The notes beneath the pieces were generated by a model that worked only from the letters and a program-made list of their open reading frames with translations, was not told the DNA's origin and did no database searches. The position numbers and the translations under genes were made by a program. From CAYPLH01 sp964411505 (GTDB lineage: Bacteria > Bacillota > Clostridia > CAYPLH01 > DUMO01), in NCBI GenBank assembly GCA_964411505.1, contig CAYPLH010000015.1:8586-72585 (forward strand): a DNA stretch of 64,000 nucleotides, in the 5' to 3' direction. Each line of letters opens with the position of its first letter. Position 1 is the stretch's first letter. Positions 15,756 to 24,284 of the stretch are shown here, piece after piece.

Positions 15756-16773
15756 GAATACGAAATGTAGTAGTATCGCAATTGATTTCCCCTAACGCCC
15801 CATATGGAATACACATCATTGGCTCGTTATGACCAAATGAAGCATTATATAATATCGGGACGTGAAGTAGATCTGCCTTCTTCATCACTCTTTTTATAAC
15901 TTCTTTATATTCATTATAATAAACCTCTGAATTTGGTTTTCCCCAAATTATACCTTTGATTTTTTCAAAAATACCTCTTTTTAAATAATCAATCAACCAT
16001 TCTTCAACAAGTAATGGAGATGGACAATCATCTGATGTTTCGAAAAATAATATCGTATCTTTAATTAGATCATTTTCAGGCCATAAAGTCGTTCTTTTTA
16101 GTATTTCTAAAACTTCTAGACATCCTCCAACGAGAGTACCCTCTACTGTCCCATTACCATTAATTATTTCATAACCATTATTTTTTTTCATTTTTTTTTG
16201 TAACAACCTATTTTTCTCCAACCATTCAATGTATTCTGAAGTCCAATAATTTGATATAAATATATAACCAGGTATTTCACTCGTAAAAAGAGATTGTTTA
16301 ATTGAACTTAATGTATATTCATATACATCATAATTTTCTGCAAACTCTGCTAAAATCGAAGGACCATAAAAACTCCTAAAGCCGCATTTTAGACATATGA
16401 AATGTGTTATTGTAGAATCAGAATACCCCAAAAATATTTTTGGATTATTTCTTATTACATTGAAATCCAAGTATGGAATAATATCAATATTACCAGAACC
16501 ACCAATACAACTAAATATTGCTTTAATGTCTTTATTTAAAAATGCTTCCATTAAATCTTCCGCTTTTTTTTCAGGGTGCATTGAAAGAAATTTTGATCCC
16601 TTCAAAGTATTTTGTGTTTCAATTATTCTTAAACCTAACTTTTTCTGTATTCTCTCTTTTCCAAGTTCATATCTCCATCTATATTTTTTATCACCAGCAC
16701 CTCCCCACGATAAACTTACAGAAGCTACTAAATCATTCGGTTTTAACATATTTGGTTTTTTTAAGTTAAGCAT
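15706..16773 (-). CDS. LD-carboxypeptidase / MccF-like serine peptidase (S66)
   Basis: This 355-residue S66 peptidase starts MLNLKKPNMLKPNDLVAS. The nucleophile Ser sits in LGYSDSTITHF, and the Glu (LFFETSDD) and His (ASFGHNEPMMCIPYG) of the Ser-Glu-His triad are visible. MccF-type members cleave aminoacyl-nucleotide antibiotics such as processed microcin C; LdcA types recycle peptidoglycan. The last 15 or so residues (CSCQKPYQAIYTGG) do not fit the family and come from the ABC gene out of frame, so the 3' end was replaced by a deletion. The catalytic core is complete. The neighbours (Nudix, ABC, nucleotidyltransferase-like) favour antibiotic immunity. Confidence 0.75.
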   Translation of the reverse strand: MLNLKKPNMLKPNDLVASVSLSWGGAGDKKYRWRYELGKERIQKKLGLRIIETQNTLKGSKFLSMHPEKKAEDLMEAFLNKDIKAIFSCIGGSGNIDIIPYLDFNVIRNNPKIFLGYSDSTITHFICLKCGFRSFYGPSILAEFAENYDVYEYTLSSIKQSLFTSEIPGYIFISNYWTSEYIEWLEKNRLLQKKMKKNNGYEIINGNGTVEGTLVGGCLEVLEILKRTTLWPENDLIKDTILFFETSDDCPSPLLVEEWLIDYLKRGIFEKIKGIIWGKPNSEVYYNEYKEVIKRVMKKADLLHVPILYNASFGHNEPMMCIPYGALGEINCDTTTFRILDCSCQKPYQAIYTGG

Positions 16774-16878
16774 TATTTGTCAATTTCCAATCTTTCCTAA
16801 AATAATATATTAATTATTGTAAAACAAAATACAATTATTTAAAATTTACAAAGTTTATTAAAATTATTAAAGCATTGT

Positions 16879-17358
16879 TTAATATTCCTCTTTTTTATTT
16901 TCAACAATCAACATTTTCAGAGCTGCAGCATCAATTGATGAAAAGTGACCGCCCTGTAATAATTTTGACAAGTCTTTTAAACTGACCCATTTAATATGCT
17001 TTGTAGAGTCCCCTTCTCTTAAAGGTATGCCCTCAACTTCGCATTTAAAATATATTCCCATAGAATCAACAGGACCTCGAATTGTTTGATAAACAGCATA
17101 TGGCTTAATACATTCAACATGGAAATCGTTATAACATGTATCTATATACGTATCTTCTCCATTAATACGTATAACATTTAAACCTGTTTCTTCTTTTACT
17201 TCTCTTCGTAGTGCACTAATAATTGACTCATATTTTTCAATTCTTCCACCAGGAAATTCAAAACATTCTTCTCCCGGTTTTGTCCTGTATTGAATAAGGT
17301 ATCTTTTTTCCCCAGAGATAATTTTCTCTATTATAGCTCTAGCATTAATATATATCAA
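16879..17358 (-). CDS. Nudix hydrolase
   Basis: TTG 17358 (LIYINARAIIEK) is chosen because TAAGGAGG (17368-17375) lies 9 bases upstream; a longer frame to 17424 lacks a site. The 159 residues contain a complete Nudix box, GGRIEKYESIISALRREV followed by KEETGL, with the REVKEE metal-binding core. It resembles MutT/8-oxo-dGTP or nucleoside-sugar hydrolases, and the substrate is unknown. It lies in the same direction as the LoaP gene upstream and the MccF-like gene downstream (105 bases). Confidence 0.85.
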   Translation of the reverse strand: MIYINARAIIEKIISGEKRYLIQYRTKPGEECFEFPGGRIEKYESIISALRREVKEETGLNVIRINGEDTYIDTCYNDFHVECIKPYAVYQTIRGPVDSMGIYFKCEVEGIPLREGDSTKHIKWVSLKDLSKLLQGGHFSSIDAAALKMLIVENKKEEY

Positions 17359-17462
17359 AATTATTCCCCTCCTTACGCTGGTCATAACGCAAAATCTGTA
17401 AGCAGTCTTTGAGCTTGTACACAACGAGGAAAGCTTGCTCGCGACTCTCTTCTTTTGTTGTG

Positions 17463-17481
17463 CCTTGCGTTTCCCGCAAGG
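17463..17481 (-). promoter_or_regulatory. Leader hairpin between loaP and the Nudix gene
   Basis: On the minus strand CCTTGCG, loop GGAAA, CGCAAGG makes a perfect 7-bp stem. It sits in a 260-base untranslated leader directly after the LoaP-type gene. LoaP proteins act at a small conserved RNA hairpin (dfn) in the 5' leader of their target operon. This hairpin is the natural candidate, but I cannot match it to the dfn consensus by eye. Confidence 0.35.
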
Positions 17482-17620
17482 TACTATCGAAGTTCTTGAC
17501 GTCGATCTCTTCTTTGCACAACAAACCTACAAAGAAGTGTTTTATTGCTTACACTGCAAAACCGCCCTACTTCAAATTTTACATTCTGTAGCAATTCTTA
17601 CAAATCATCGTCATTTCTTC

Positions 17621-18133
17621 TTACGGCAATCTTTTTAAAATCTCCAGGCCAATAGTTGCTTGCCGTATACCACCCACAAATTCAATCTCCACGATCGCCT
17701 GTCGCCTGCGGGGATGTATTTTCTTTATAATGCTTTCTCGTCCAACGAGTGGACCGTCAGTAATAAAAACGTGACTACCTTTGATAAATCTCTTTGATGC
17801 CTCAATGCAATCCTTGCCTTGCCACAGATAATCCAATGCTGCCCGTTCCTCTTGGCGCATTGCCGCCTCATGGGTGTCACTATAGCGGAGTAATTGTATA
17901 GTTGCTTCAGATTTGCAAACGCATTCTTGTGCCCGCATTACAAACTCATCATTTTTTATTTCTGTAATAACGAATAAATACCCAGGAAAGGCAAGGTGAG
18001 TCACCTTTTTCACTTCGCCCTTTTTTCTGAAAAACGTCTCTACCGTCAACTTCAGGAAAGTAATCTCATCTTCAAATACAGCGTTGATTTCTTTTGCCGT
18101 TTTTTCTTCTTGTCCGGTTTTTACCCAAAACAC
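17621..18133 (-). CDS. loaP: LoaP/NusG-family specialised transcription antiterminator
   Basis: The 170-residue NusG paralogue has an N-terminal NGN domain (WVKTGQEEKTAKEI, AFPGYLFVIT) and a C-terminal KOW domain (GSHVFITDGPLVGRESIIKKI, then RRRQAIVEIEF). The long linker and short KOW tail fit LoaP rather than housekeeping NusG. LoaP proteins bind RNA polymerase and carry it through terminators in long biosynthetic operons. The GTG start at 18133 has no clear ribosome binding site and the frame stays open upstream, so the true N-terminus is uncertain. Here the target would be the Nudix/MccF/ABC genes downstream. Confidence 0.75.
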   Translation of the reverse strand: MFWVKTGQEEKTAKEINAVFEDEITFLKLTVETFFRKKGEVKKVTHLAFPGYLFVITEIKNDEFVMRAQECVCKSEATIQLLRYSDTHEAAMRQEERAALDYLWQGKDCIEASKRFIKGSHVFITDGPLVGRESIIKKIHPRRRQAIVEIEFVGGIRQATIGLEILKRLP

Positions 18134-18752
18134 AAATAAAAAATCGGTGTATTCAATGTATGTATATGATATTTTCCCCCTTCAATAGCAAACCTACATA
18201 TAACTTCGCCCTTTCGCACGCTAACTGGCTTGTACCAGATTTAATTAAAAAGTTTATAAATTTTAAGCTCGCTTGTTAAATAACACATCACGCTTTAGTT
18301 GGTTTTGTCAAGGATTTCAAGGTAGAAATTCTAAAGATCATTAATCCATGCAAAAAGGCGGGTTTGTTTTTCACTGTCAGGTTGTGTTGGATCAAGTAGT
18401 TTTTAAAGTACGCTTTTCTTGACATAAAAAAACACTCTTATCAGAGTAATTTTTTGTCAGGATACAACTCTCTCCTTTCACATGCTGTTCTTTATGATAT
18501 ATAGAGAATAATATATACCCTATATACATAAAAAGCATGCTACATGGAGTTTATATGACATACAAATCTACCAACAGACGACGAATCAAACTTGCTAGTA
18601 TCCTTGTAATTTGTATCAAAATATAAGTTGTGTACTTTCTTGTTTGTTTAATAATAAAATACCATCATTTTTTATGTTTGTCAACAATTTTTTGTATTTT
18701 TTTCTGCCTTTTTTTCGGCTTGTGAATTGACATTGTAAATGCAACCCTTGGT
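18134..18752. other. Non-coding stretch upstream of loaP
   Basis: About 620 AT-rich bases with no supported gene. It holds a long hairpin (18420-18459), described separately, and otherwise only short broken frames. Any promoter of the LoaP operon must lie here, but I see no consensus pair. Confidence 0.4.
18420..18459. terminator. Bidirectional terminator-like hairpin
   Basis: The arms TGACA...TGTCA, A-run/T-run and ACTCT/AGAGT around a TTATC loop form one long imperfect stem with T-runs on both strands. On the minus strand it could end transcription from the upstream NusG fragment, or be a barrier that LoaP overcomes. Confidence 0.5.
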
Positions 18753-18887
18753 TTACTTGGTGTATCTCTCGCGTCTAGGTATTAATAACTCATAATTAAT
18801 ACCCTCTAATCGTTGTTCAAAGAATTTTAGGAGCTTTTCTTCCTGTCCAGTAAAAGTAAATATTACATACCAATTTTTTTCTGGCAT
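18753..18887 (-). pseudogene. N-terminal fragment of a second NusG/LoaP-like protein
   Basis: ATG 18887 opens MPEKNWYVIFTFTGQEEKLL, then KFFEQRLEGINYELLIPRRE and a stop after 44 residues. 'WYVIFTFTGQEEK' is the first strand and helix of a NusG NGN domain, closely parallel to WVKTGQEEK in the intact neighbour. The rest of the domain and the KOW domain are missing. A GGGG stretch lies before the ATG and the 31-bp repeat lies just upstream. Confidence 0.7.
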
Positions 18888-18900
18888 ATAAGTTCCCCAT

Positions 18901-18931
18901 TAACCGCCTAGAAATGAACTATTTTACATAC
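18901..18931. repeat. 31-bp direct repeat, copy 2
   Basis: It matches 13900-13930 at 26 of 31 positions. It begins 14 bases upstream (minus strand) of the NusG fragment's start, so it may be part of that gene's regulatory region duplicated elsewhere. Confidence 0.7.
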
Positions 18932-19090
18932 GATTATATACATAGTTGCATGCTCGATTCTCAGGGCTCGATTTTGCTTACCATGATAATTTACAAGCAC
19001 CAATTTGTATATAGTATTTTGTCAACTTTATCGGGAAAAAGCTAGGGTCTTTGACAGTTGAATAGAGAATAATTCTCCAAAAGCCTTGAT

Positions 19091-19255
19091 ATAGATGATG
19101 AACAAAAAAAATTCTTAGGAGAAAGTCTTGGCTTTTTATTTATATCAACGTATGACGAGCCATTTGGATTAGTAATAGTAGAAGTCATGGCTTGTTGTAC
19201 TCCTGTAATTGGTTGTTTGGCTGAACGATGCTATCATAGTCAATACCTGCTTTAA
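19091..19255 (+). pseudogene. Glycosyltransferase family 4 fragment
   Basis: The frame reads IDDEQKKFLGESLGFLFIST, then DEPFGLVIVEVMACCTPVIG, the donor-binding motif of GT4 enzymes (usually EPFGLVxxEAMACGTPVI), then stops after 54 codons. Both ends of the gene are missing. It is on the opposite strand to the LoaP gene. Polysaccharide glycosyltransferases are typical cargo of LoaP-type operons. Confidence 0.75.
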
Positions 19256-19411
19256 CGCTACCGACCCGAATGTCGGATTGACATTATACGTTGAAGTTCT
19301 CGTCCAACTATTACTGTAACTGGTTCGTTTCAATTACAATAGCAAAAATTATTCAATCGGAATGTTTATAGGGCTACTTTCACAGCAGCCCTGTTTACAC
19401 ATTGCAAAAAA

Positions 19412-20431
19412 TCAGGTGCTTCTCTCATAACGTACTTTATCCATAATGTACTTTAGAGGTTCACCATTTACAAATCGTTTTATGTTTTCTATGCATTTCT
19501 TTTCATGCTTTTTGAGTTCTCCCGGTTTTTCAGGCCACCAAATCTTCGAGTTCTTGTGGCATGTAAGAATCAGATTCTCCCATTTTCTTGCAGGATGTCC
19601 CTCTGGCAACCTATCTTTTAACCCACCATCCACAGCAAGTACATCAAGACCGGCACGCAGCCTTCCTGTTTCTAGCTCCACAAACAAAGCATCTTGGTCA
19701 ATTATGTCTCCGCGGGCGGTATTGATTATAATCCCATTATCCGGTAGTAAAGCAAGAAGCTCTGCATTTACAGAATTTCTAGTTTCATCACTCTGCCCTG
19801 CATGTATTGCAACAGCTTCCGATTTTTCGAAAAGCTCTCTTAATGTGTCTACTCTGGTGCAATAAGAAGGTAATTCTTTAACGTATGGGTCAAACACATA
19901 TTGCTCTGCTCCAAAAACATTTACCATTTCAGCAAAACGACGTCCTATAACACCAAAGCCATATAATCCTAAATTCAATCCTTCCAGAGTACCAGAAGTG
20001 AGCTGATTATCATCTAATCCCCATTTATCATTTCTGACATTCATTATTTTTAAATGCAAATCCTTAATTACAGCCAAAAGCAAACATACAGCACTTTCCG
20101 CAACGCTATTAGCTGGTGCATCTCCCCAGTTTGTTACCGGTATTCCCGATTCTATCAGTTTCATAGAGATATACTTTTTAAGTTCTCCTGTAATATTACA
20201 CATATACTTCAGTCTGCCCGGATTGTCGGCAATTTCATCAGGTATTGGCATAGCTTGCCACATTGTAAATACTATATCGTTTTGACGAATCATTTCTGCC
20301 CGTTTATCAGACGGTATTTCACTCGCATCAGGTATAAGAGTCAATTCACCCAATTCTTTAAGTGCATCAATAAAAGGTCCTTCGGTGGGCATCCTTGAAT
20401 TTTCATTTCCAAGGTAAATCATTTTCAACAT
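19412..20431 (-). CDS. D-2-hydroxyacid dehydrogenase family protein
   Basis: ATG 20431 (MLKMIYLGNE) has GAGGAG about 11 bases upstream and is preferred to a GTG that touches that site. The 339 residues follow the D-3-phosphoglycerate dehydrogenase plan: N-terminal flavodoxin-like lobe, NAD-binding lobe with GLYGFGVIGRRF (near residue 155) and NTARGDIIDQDAL, whose Arg binds the carboxylate. The catalytic Glu/His region is atypical (CHKNSKIWWPEKPGE in place of the usual PHIGG), so the substrate may differ from ordinary family members. No operon partner. Confidence 0.75.
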   Translation of the reverse strand: MLKMIYLGNENSRMPTEGPFIDALKELGELTLIPDASEIPSDKRAEMIRQNDIVFTMWQAMPIPDEIADNPGRLKYMCNITGELKKYISMKLIESGIPVTNWGDAPANSVAESAVCLLLAVIKDLHLKIMNVRNDKWGLDDNQLTSGTLEGLNLGLYGFGVIGRRFAEMVNVFGAEQYVFDPYVKELPSYCTRVDTLRELFEKSEAVAIHAGQSDETRNSVNAELLALLPDNGIIINTARGDIIDQDALFVELETGRLRAGLDVLAVDGGLKDRLPEGHPARKWENLILTCHKNSKIWWPEKPGELKKHEKKCIENIKRFVNGEPLKYIMDKVRYERST

Positions 20432-20674
20432 GCTGTCAGTCACTCCTCAATTATTTCATTGTATAAGCTATAGTATACCATAATACACTGAATCATAAAA
20501 CTTACTTTGATCTCAGCACACCCTGTTGTTTTAATATTCACATTTAATTTTCACTTAGCTTGTTTTTTCACTATCCCTCTTTTCCGACAGCAAATAAAAT
20601 TGTATAATGTAGAAAGTCCGAGCATTGTTTTCCCAAAACAATTAGAATGATTATACGAAAGGAAGGAGTTTAAA

Positions 20675-20941
20675 TTGAGTATTTTTGAGCTTGTTATGCT
20701 GCTTTGCTTTGGAGCTGCATGGCCGTTTTCAATTTACAGATCAATAAAGTCCAGATCAGTTCAGGGTAAGAGTTGGATATTTCTGGCTATATTGTTGGTG
20801 GGTTATATTTCCGGTATAATACATAAAATATTATACAACTTTGATTTTGTAATATACCTATATTTATTGAATTTTATAATGGTAAGCATTGATCTTGTAC
20901 TGTATATGCGCAACAGAAGGCTGGAATCAGCCGAGAAGTGA
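20675..20941 (+). CDS. Small PQ-loop-like membrane protein
   Basis: TTG 20675 has GGAAGGAG upstream. The 88 residues form three transmembrane helices with the loop WPFSIYRSIKSRSVQGKS after the first, the pattern of PQ-loop/SemiSWEET proteins, which dimerise to form small-solute carriers. The length fits a SemiSWEET. The substrate is unknown. A strong terminator follows at 21010. Confidence 0.65.
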   Translation: MSIFELVMLLCFGAAWPFSIYRSIKSRSVQGKSWIFLAILLVGYISGIIHKILYNFDFVIYLYLLNFIMVSIDLVLYMRNRRLESAEK

Positions 20942-21009
20942 TAAAAAACAAACCCATGTGGTATCTCACTCCACTGGCTTTTGATGTAGGCTGTTCTAAA
21001 CTTCCAATT

Positions 21010-21043
21010 AAAATCGAGCGGGGCATTAAGCCCCCTCGATTTT
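21010..21043. terminator. Rho-independent terminator (bidirectional)
   Basis: AAAATCGAGCGGGGC, loop ATTAA, then GCCCC-CTCGATTTT: a long GC-rich stem flanked by A and T runs, placed between the PQ-loop gene (plus) and the URO-D-like gene (minus), which converge here. Confidence 0.85.
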
Positions 21044-21149
21044 AGGTGTAGACTTCGCTTACCACCCTATCCAAATATGTTACCTGTATTGCTTTAATCC
21101 TGCCTAAAGCACATAGGGAGCATAAATATGTTACCTTTTCACTTAAAAA

Positions 21150-22271
21150 TCACTTCATGCCAAACATCTGCTCCTTAAGGTCCAGATAATAAATGTAATC
21201 ATCAGGATTTACGTCAGGCGGACAGCGGTGGTCACAAAATGGTATGTACCCTCCCCTCTCGACAAGCGGAACAAGTGTTTCCATGTATTCCTTTATAGCT
21301 TCTCTTCCCTTTATAAGCTGTATTTTGTCAAACCCACCCATTATCCTGAGTTCACCAGCATACTCATTAAGGAGTTCAGACGGATGGGAACAACCGTTTA
21401 CTTCAAAAGGAAACAGGCAGTTTATACCTCCTTCAAGTAAATATGGCAGAATGGGTCTTACATCACCGTCGCAATCGGTATACCATATATCAATTCCTGC
21501 CTTATCCAGTTTCTTTCTTATGCGTTTATACCTTGGCATTACCACACTTTTGAAAAAGTCCACCGATACAATTGGTCCATTTTTAAAGCAAATATCCTCC
21601 CATCCCGATGCATAATCAAACTTTATATGGGGTAAAACCTGATCAAGAAAATTTTCAACCAGAACACAGCATGTTTCAACCATATCTTCAACCATGTCAG
21701 GATAGTCATAGCAAGCATATGCCAATCCCTCAAAGGTAAGCATATCACGTATCTTCCCTATCATGGAACCACAGTTCACACCAAGGGGGTAGTCCCTATC
21801 TTCGGGGTGCTTCTTTTTTATTTCATCAATATTAACCTTGCGTTTTGGATCATCCAATCTGAATCGCTCTTCTTTAACCTTTTTCCAGTCTTCAGGAGTA
21901 GTTATAGAGGATTTTATAAAGTTAGGTATAGTATCATGTCCATCCTTCGGAACTTCAGCCATCAGTCCATCAGCATTTATCATGATTTTTGAGTTCTCGG
22001 TTTCTCCAATAATCTTTCGTTCAAAACCTGGGTTCATCCATATCCTTCCACCTACAACATGGATTCGGTCAAAATTAAAAAATATATCAGCATCTTTATT
22101 ATTCGTTATGTTATATTCCATGAACAATGACCATCTTTGGAAATTCTCATTCCAATAGCCAAACTCCATATTAAAGCAACGGTCAACTTTTTTATAGTGC
22201 ATCTGGTTATTGAATCGTTCACGGTCAGTCATGGTTCCCTTCCATTTTGACCTTATAGGTTTTATAGCCAT
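21150..22271 (-). CDS. Uroporphyrinogen decarboxylase-like (MtaA/CmuA-type) protein
   Basis: ATG 22271 (MAIKPIRSKWKGTMTDRERF) follows GGGGGA. The 373 residues match the URO-D superfamily as used for corrinoid-dependent methyl transfer rather than haem synthesis: FNMEFGYWNENF near the N-terminus, the LEGGINCLFPFEV block and the C-terminal FCDHRCPPDVNPDDYIYYLD with potential metal ligands. Catabolic members act on methylated compounds or unknown small molecules, often beside AraC regulators. It is transcribed divergently from an AraC-type gene, its likely controller. Confidence 0.75.
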   Translation of the reverse strand: MAIKPIRSKWKGTMTDRERFNNQMHYKKVDRCFNMEFGYWNENFQRWSLFMEYNITNNKDADIFFNFDRIHVVGGRIWMNPGFERKIIGETENSKIMINADGLMAEVPKDGHDTIPNFIKSSITTPEDWKKVKEERFRLDDPKRKVNIDEIKKKHPEDRDYPLGVNCGSMIGKIRDMLTFEGLAYACYDYPDMVEDMVETCCVLVENFLDQVLPHIKFDYASGWEDICFKNGPIVSVDFFKSVVMPRYKRIRKKLDKAGIDIWYTDCDGDVRPILPYLLEGGINCLFPFEVNGCSHPSELLNEYAGELRIMGGFDKIQLIKGREAIKEYMETLVPLVERGGYIPFCDHRCPPDVNPDDYIYYLDLKEQMFGMK

Positions 22272-22321
22272 ATAATCATCCCCCGTATAATTCTTATTTC
22301 TTGATACCATGTAATAATCAT

Positions 22322-22338
22322 GATACTATTATAGTATC
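22322..22338. promoter_or_regulatory. Palindromic operator between divergent genes
   Basis: GATACTATTATAGTATC is a perfect palindrome around a central T. It lies between the URO-D-like gene and the AraC gene and contains -10-like TATTAT/TATAGT. It is probably a shared operator or the core of overlapping promoters. Confidence 0.5.
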
Positions 22339-22404
22339 GATAAAGTATATATTCATCAGATAATGTTGCTCAATAATATAACAATGTTGCTTAGGGGTTT
22401 TAAA

Positions 22405-23256
22405 ATGAAATTAAGAACTATACTAAAGAAAGGTTCATGGAGTGGAGAAAATACTCCCGGAACTGCTGTTAAAAATTCTTTTTACTATGTTCAATCTCTT
22501 GGATATTTTTTTTGCGACCAAAATTATATGGTTGACCGGGACAGCTACAACACTTTTCTTTTAACTTATACCATCGGCGGTAAAGGTCATCTAAAATACA
22601 GAGGCAAATCTTATACACTGGAAAAGGGTGATATCTTCCTAATTGATTGCCTGGATCAACATTATTATGCAACTGATAACTTCGACTTATGGGAATTTTG
22701 TTGGTTCCATTTTAATGGATGCGAAATAAGAAATTATTTTGAACATATTTATCGAAACCTTGGTCCGGCATATAAATCAGGAACAGACAGCATAATTTTT
22801 GATAGGATTAATAAAATTCATTCATTATACAAAAATAAGGACCTTTCTCTAGACATTCAAAGCTCATGCTATATTGTGGAGATTTTGACCGAGCTTTTAC
22901 TTAAAGGCATAACTGACAACCCTGATAATTCCGATATTCCAGAGCCTATCAATGCAGTGCTTGTAAAAATTGAAAAGTTGTATGCCACACCACTTAATCT
23001 TGATACTTTAGCTAAAATAGCATGTATGAGTAAGTATCATCTTTCAAGAGTTTTTAAGAAATATACAGGCTATAGTCCCTATGAGTATATTCTCAACTAC
23101 CGACTTTCCGAATCCAAAGAAATGCTTAAAACCACAAATCTGACTATTAGAGAAATTTCAGAAAGAATTGGCTTTCAGAGTCCCAGTCATTTTATCAAAA
23201 TTTTTAAACAATACGAACATACCACTCCAATGAAATTCAGAAATTATTGGAGTTAA
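22405..23256 (+). CDS. AraC-family transcriptional regulator
   Basis: ATG 22405 (MKLRTILKKGSW) follows TAGGGG; an upstream in-frame ATG at 22363 lacks a site. The 283 residues have an N-terminal cupin sensor (YTIGGKGHLKYRGKSYTLEK, then GDIFLIDCLDQHYY) and a C-terminal pair of helix-turn-helix motifs (LDTLAKIACMSKYHLSRVFK, then IREISERIGFQSPSHFIKIF). The cupin probably binds a sugar or related ligand. Divergent placement suggests that it controls the URO-D-like gene. Confidence 0.9.
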   Translation: MKLRTILKKGSWSGENTPGTAVKNSFYYVQSLGYFFCDQNYMVDRDSYNTFLLTYTIGGKGHLKYRGKSYTLEKGDIFLIDCLDQHYYATDNFDLWEFCWFHFNGCEIRNYFEHIYRNLGPAYKSGTDSIIFDRINKIHSLYKNKDLSLDIQSSCYIVEILTELLLKGITDNPDNSDIPEPINAVLVKIEKLYATPLNLDTLAKIACMSKYHLSRVFKKYTGYSPYEYILNYRLSESKEMLKTTNLTIREISERIGFQSPSHFIKIFKQYEHTTPMKFRNYWS

Positions 23257-23371
23257 GACAATATGTTTTTTTACACTCCTCATGCAAAGGGATACCCCTT
23301 CACAAGAAGATATAAAGGAATAGCATAAACCATTCCTTTACATCGCTTTATATTTGGGTATACATAGAATT

Positions 23372-24172
23372 TTAAGTGTCCAGCTTTCCTCTGGTATCAA
23401 TGCCACTGATACCTTTTGCTCCTGAGACAGTAAGTCTTGCTACCTGTCCGGGAGTAACAAAAGCATTTTTGCTAGTTAATGCAACCTTTTTAGCTACAAT
23501 ACTTGGATCCAGAGAATTTATTAGCACTCTTCCAGGAGAGCTAGCAAAATTTGCCCCTGCCTTCATGATTTCCTCAAAATATGATTGGCACGCACCAGCA
23601 AAAACGCAAAGTTTTTCGTTATTGGCCTCGTAATCACGGGCTTGTTTGACAGATTCAACATAATACTTTGAATTTCTGTAGCTGTTTATGTCAAATTTAT
23701 CAGAGTTCTTCTTAATACCATCGTGTCCGGTTACAACCAATATATCCGGTCTATTACGTGAAAGAAGCTTTTTTATACTTCTTGGCTGTTGTTCTGTCTG
23801 TATGAAGTAACCAACAGGTCTTAAGCCAAAATCCTTGTAAAATTTAAGACACTGCCTAAGATAATCTTCATCTGAATCTATATGAAGAATTTTTCCTGGG
23901 CGGTTACGCAAAAGCGTCCTGTCAAATCCCTTAAGTTCCCTTGTTTCATGGGATCTTATACTGCCTAATGCGCGTGCTTTGTTAATATGTGCTGTTAATT
24001 TATCTACCTTTACGAGATCTTCTTCTTTTGAATCAGCAAAAAGTCTAAGTGTGACTCCGCACAGGGTGCAAGAGCGCTCTCCTCTGTCGGTTGTAAAACC
24101 GGTTACTCTAAACAAAAGATCACTTCCGTGTGACTTTCTTACTACTATATCTCCAACTCTTAATCGACTCAT
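23372..24172 (-). CDS. yabG: Sporulation-specific protease YabG
   Basis: The 266 residues match YabG over the full length: MSRLRVGDIVVRKSHG and an RVTGF motif, the GKILHIDSDEDYLRQCLKFYK core, DILVVTGHDG with the conserved His, and VFAGACQSYFEEIMKAGANFASSP with the conserved Cys. YabG processes spore coat proteins and, in clostridia, germination proteases such as CspBA. It acts in the mother cell and is normally under SigK. An AGGGTGATAAT stretch precedes the ATG. It fixes the host as an endospore former. Confidence 0.92.
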   Translation of the reverse strand: MSRLRVGDIVVRKSHGSDLLFRVTGFTTDRGERSCTLCGVTLRLFADSKEEDLVKVDKLTAHINKARALGSIRSHETRELKGFDRTLLRNRPGKILHIDSDEDYLRQCLKFYKDFGLRPVGYFIQTEQQPRSIKKLLSRNRPDILVVTGHDGIKKNSDKFDINSYRNSKYYVESVKQARDYEANNEKLCVFAGACQSYFEEIMKAGANFASSPGRVLINSLDPSIVAKKVALTSKNAFVTPGQVARLTVSGAKGISGIDTRGKLDT

Positions 24173-24284
24173 ATTATCACCCTCACAAAATATCTGAATG
24201 ATACATAATATGATTGGAGTTAGAATTTGGCGAATAAATTATTTTTAATTATGGTAACAAAATATCAAATTATAACCAGCCCAT

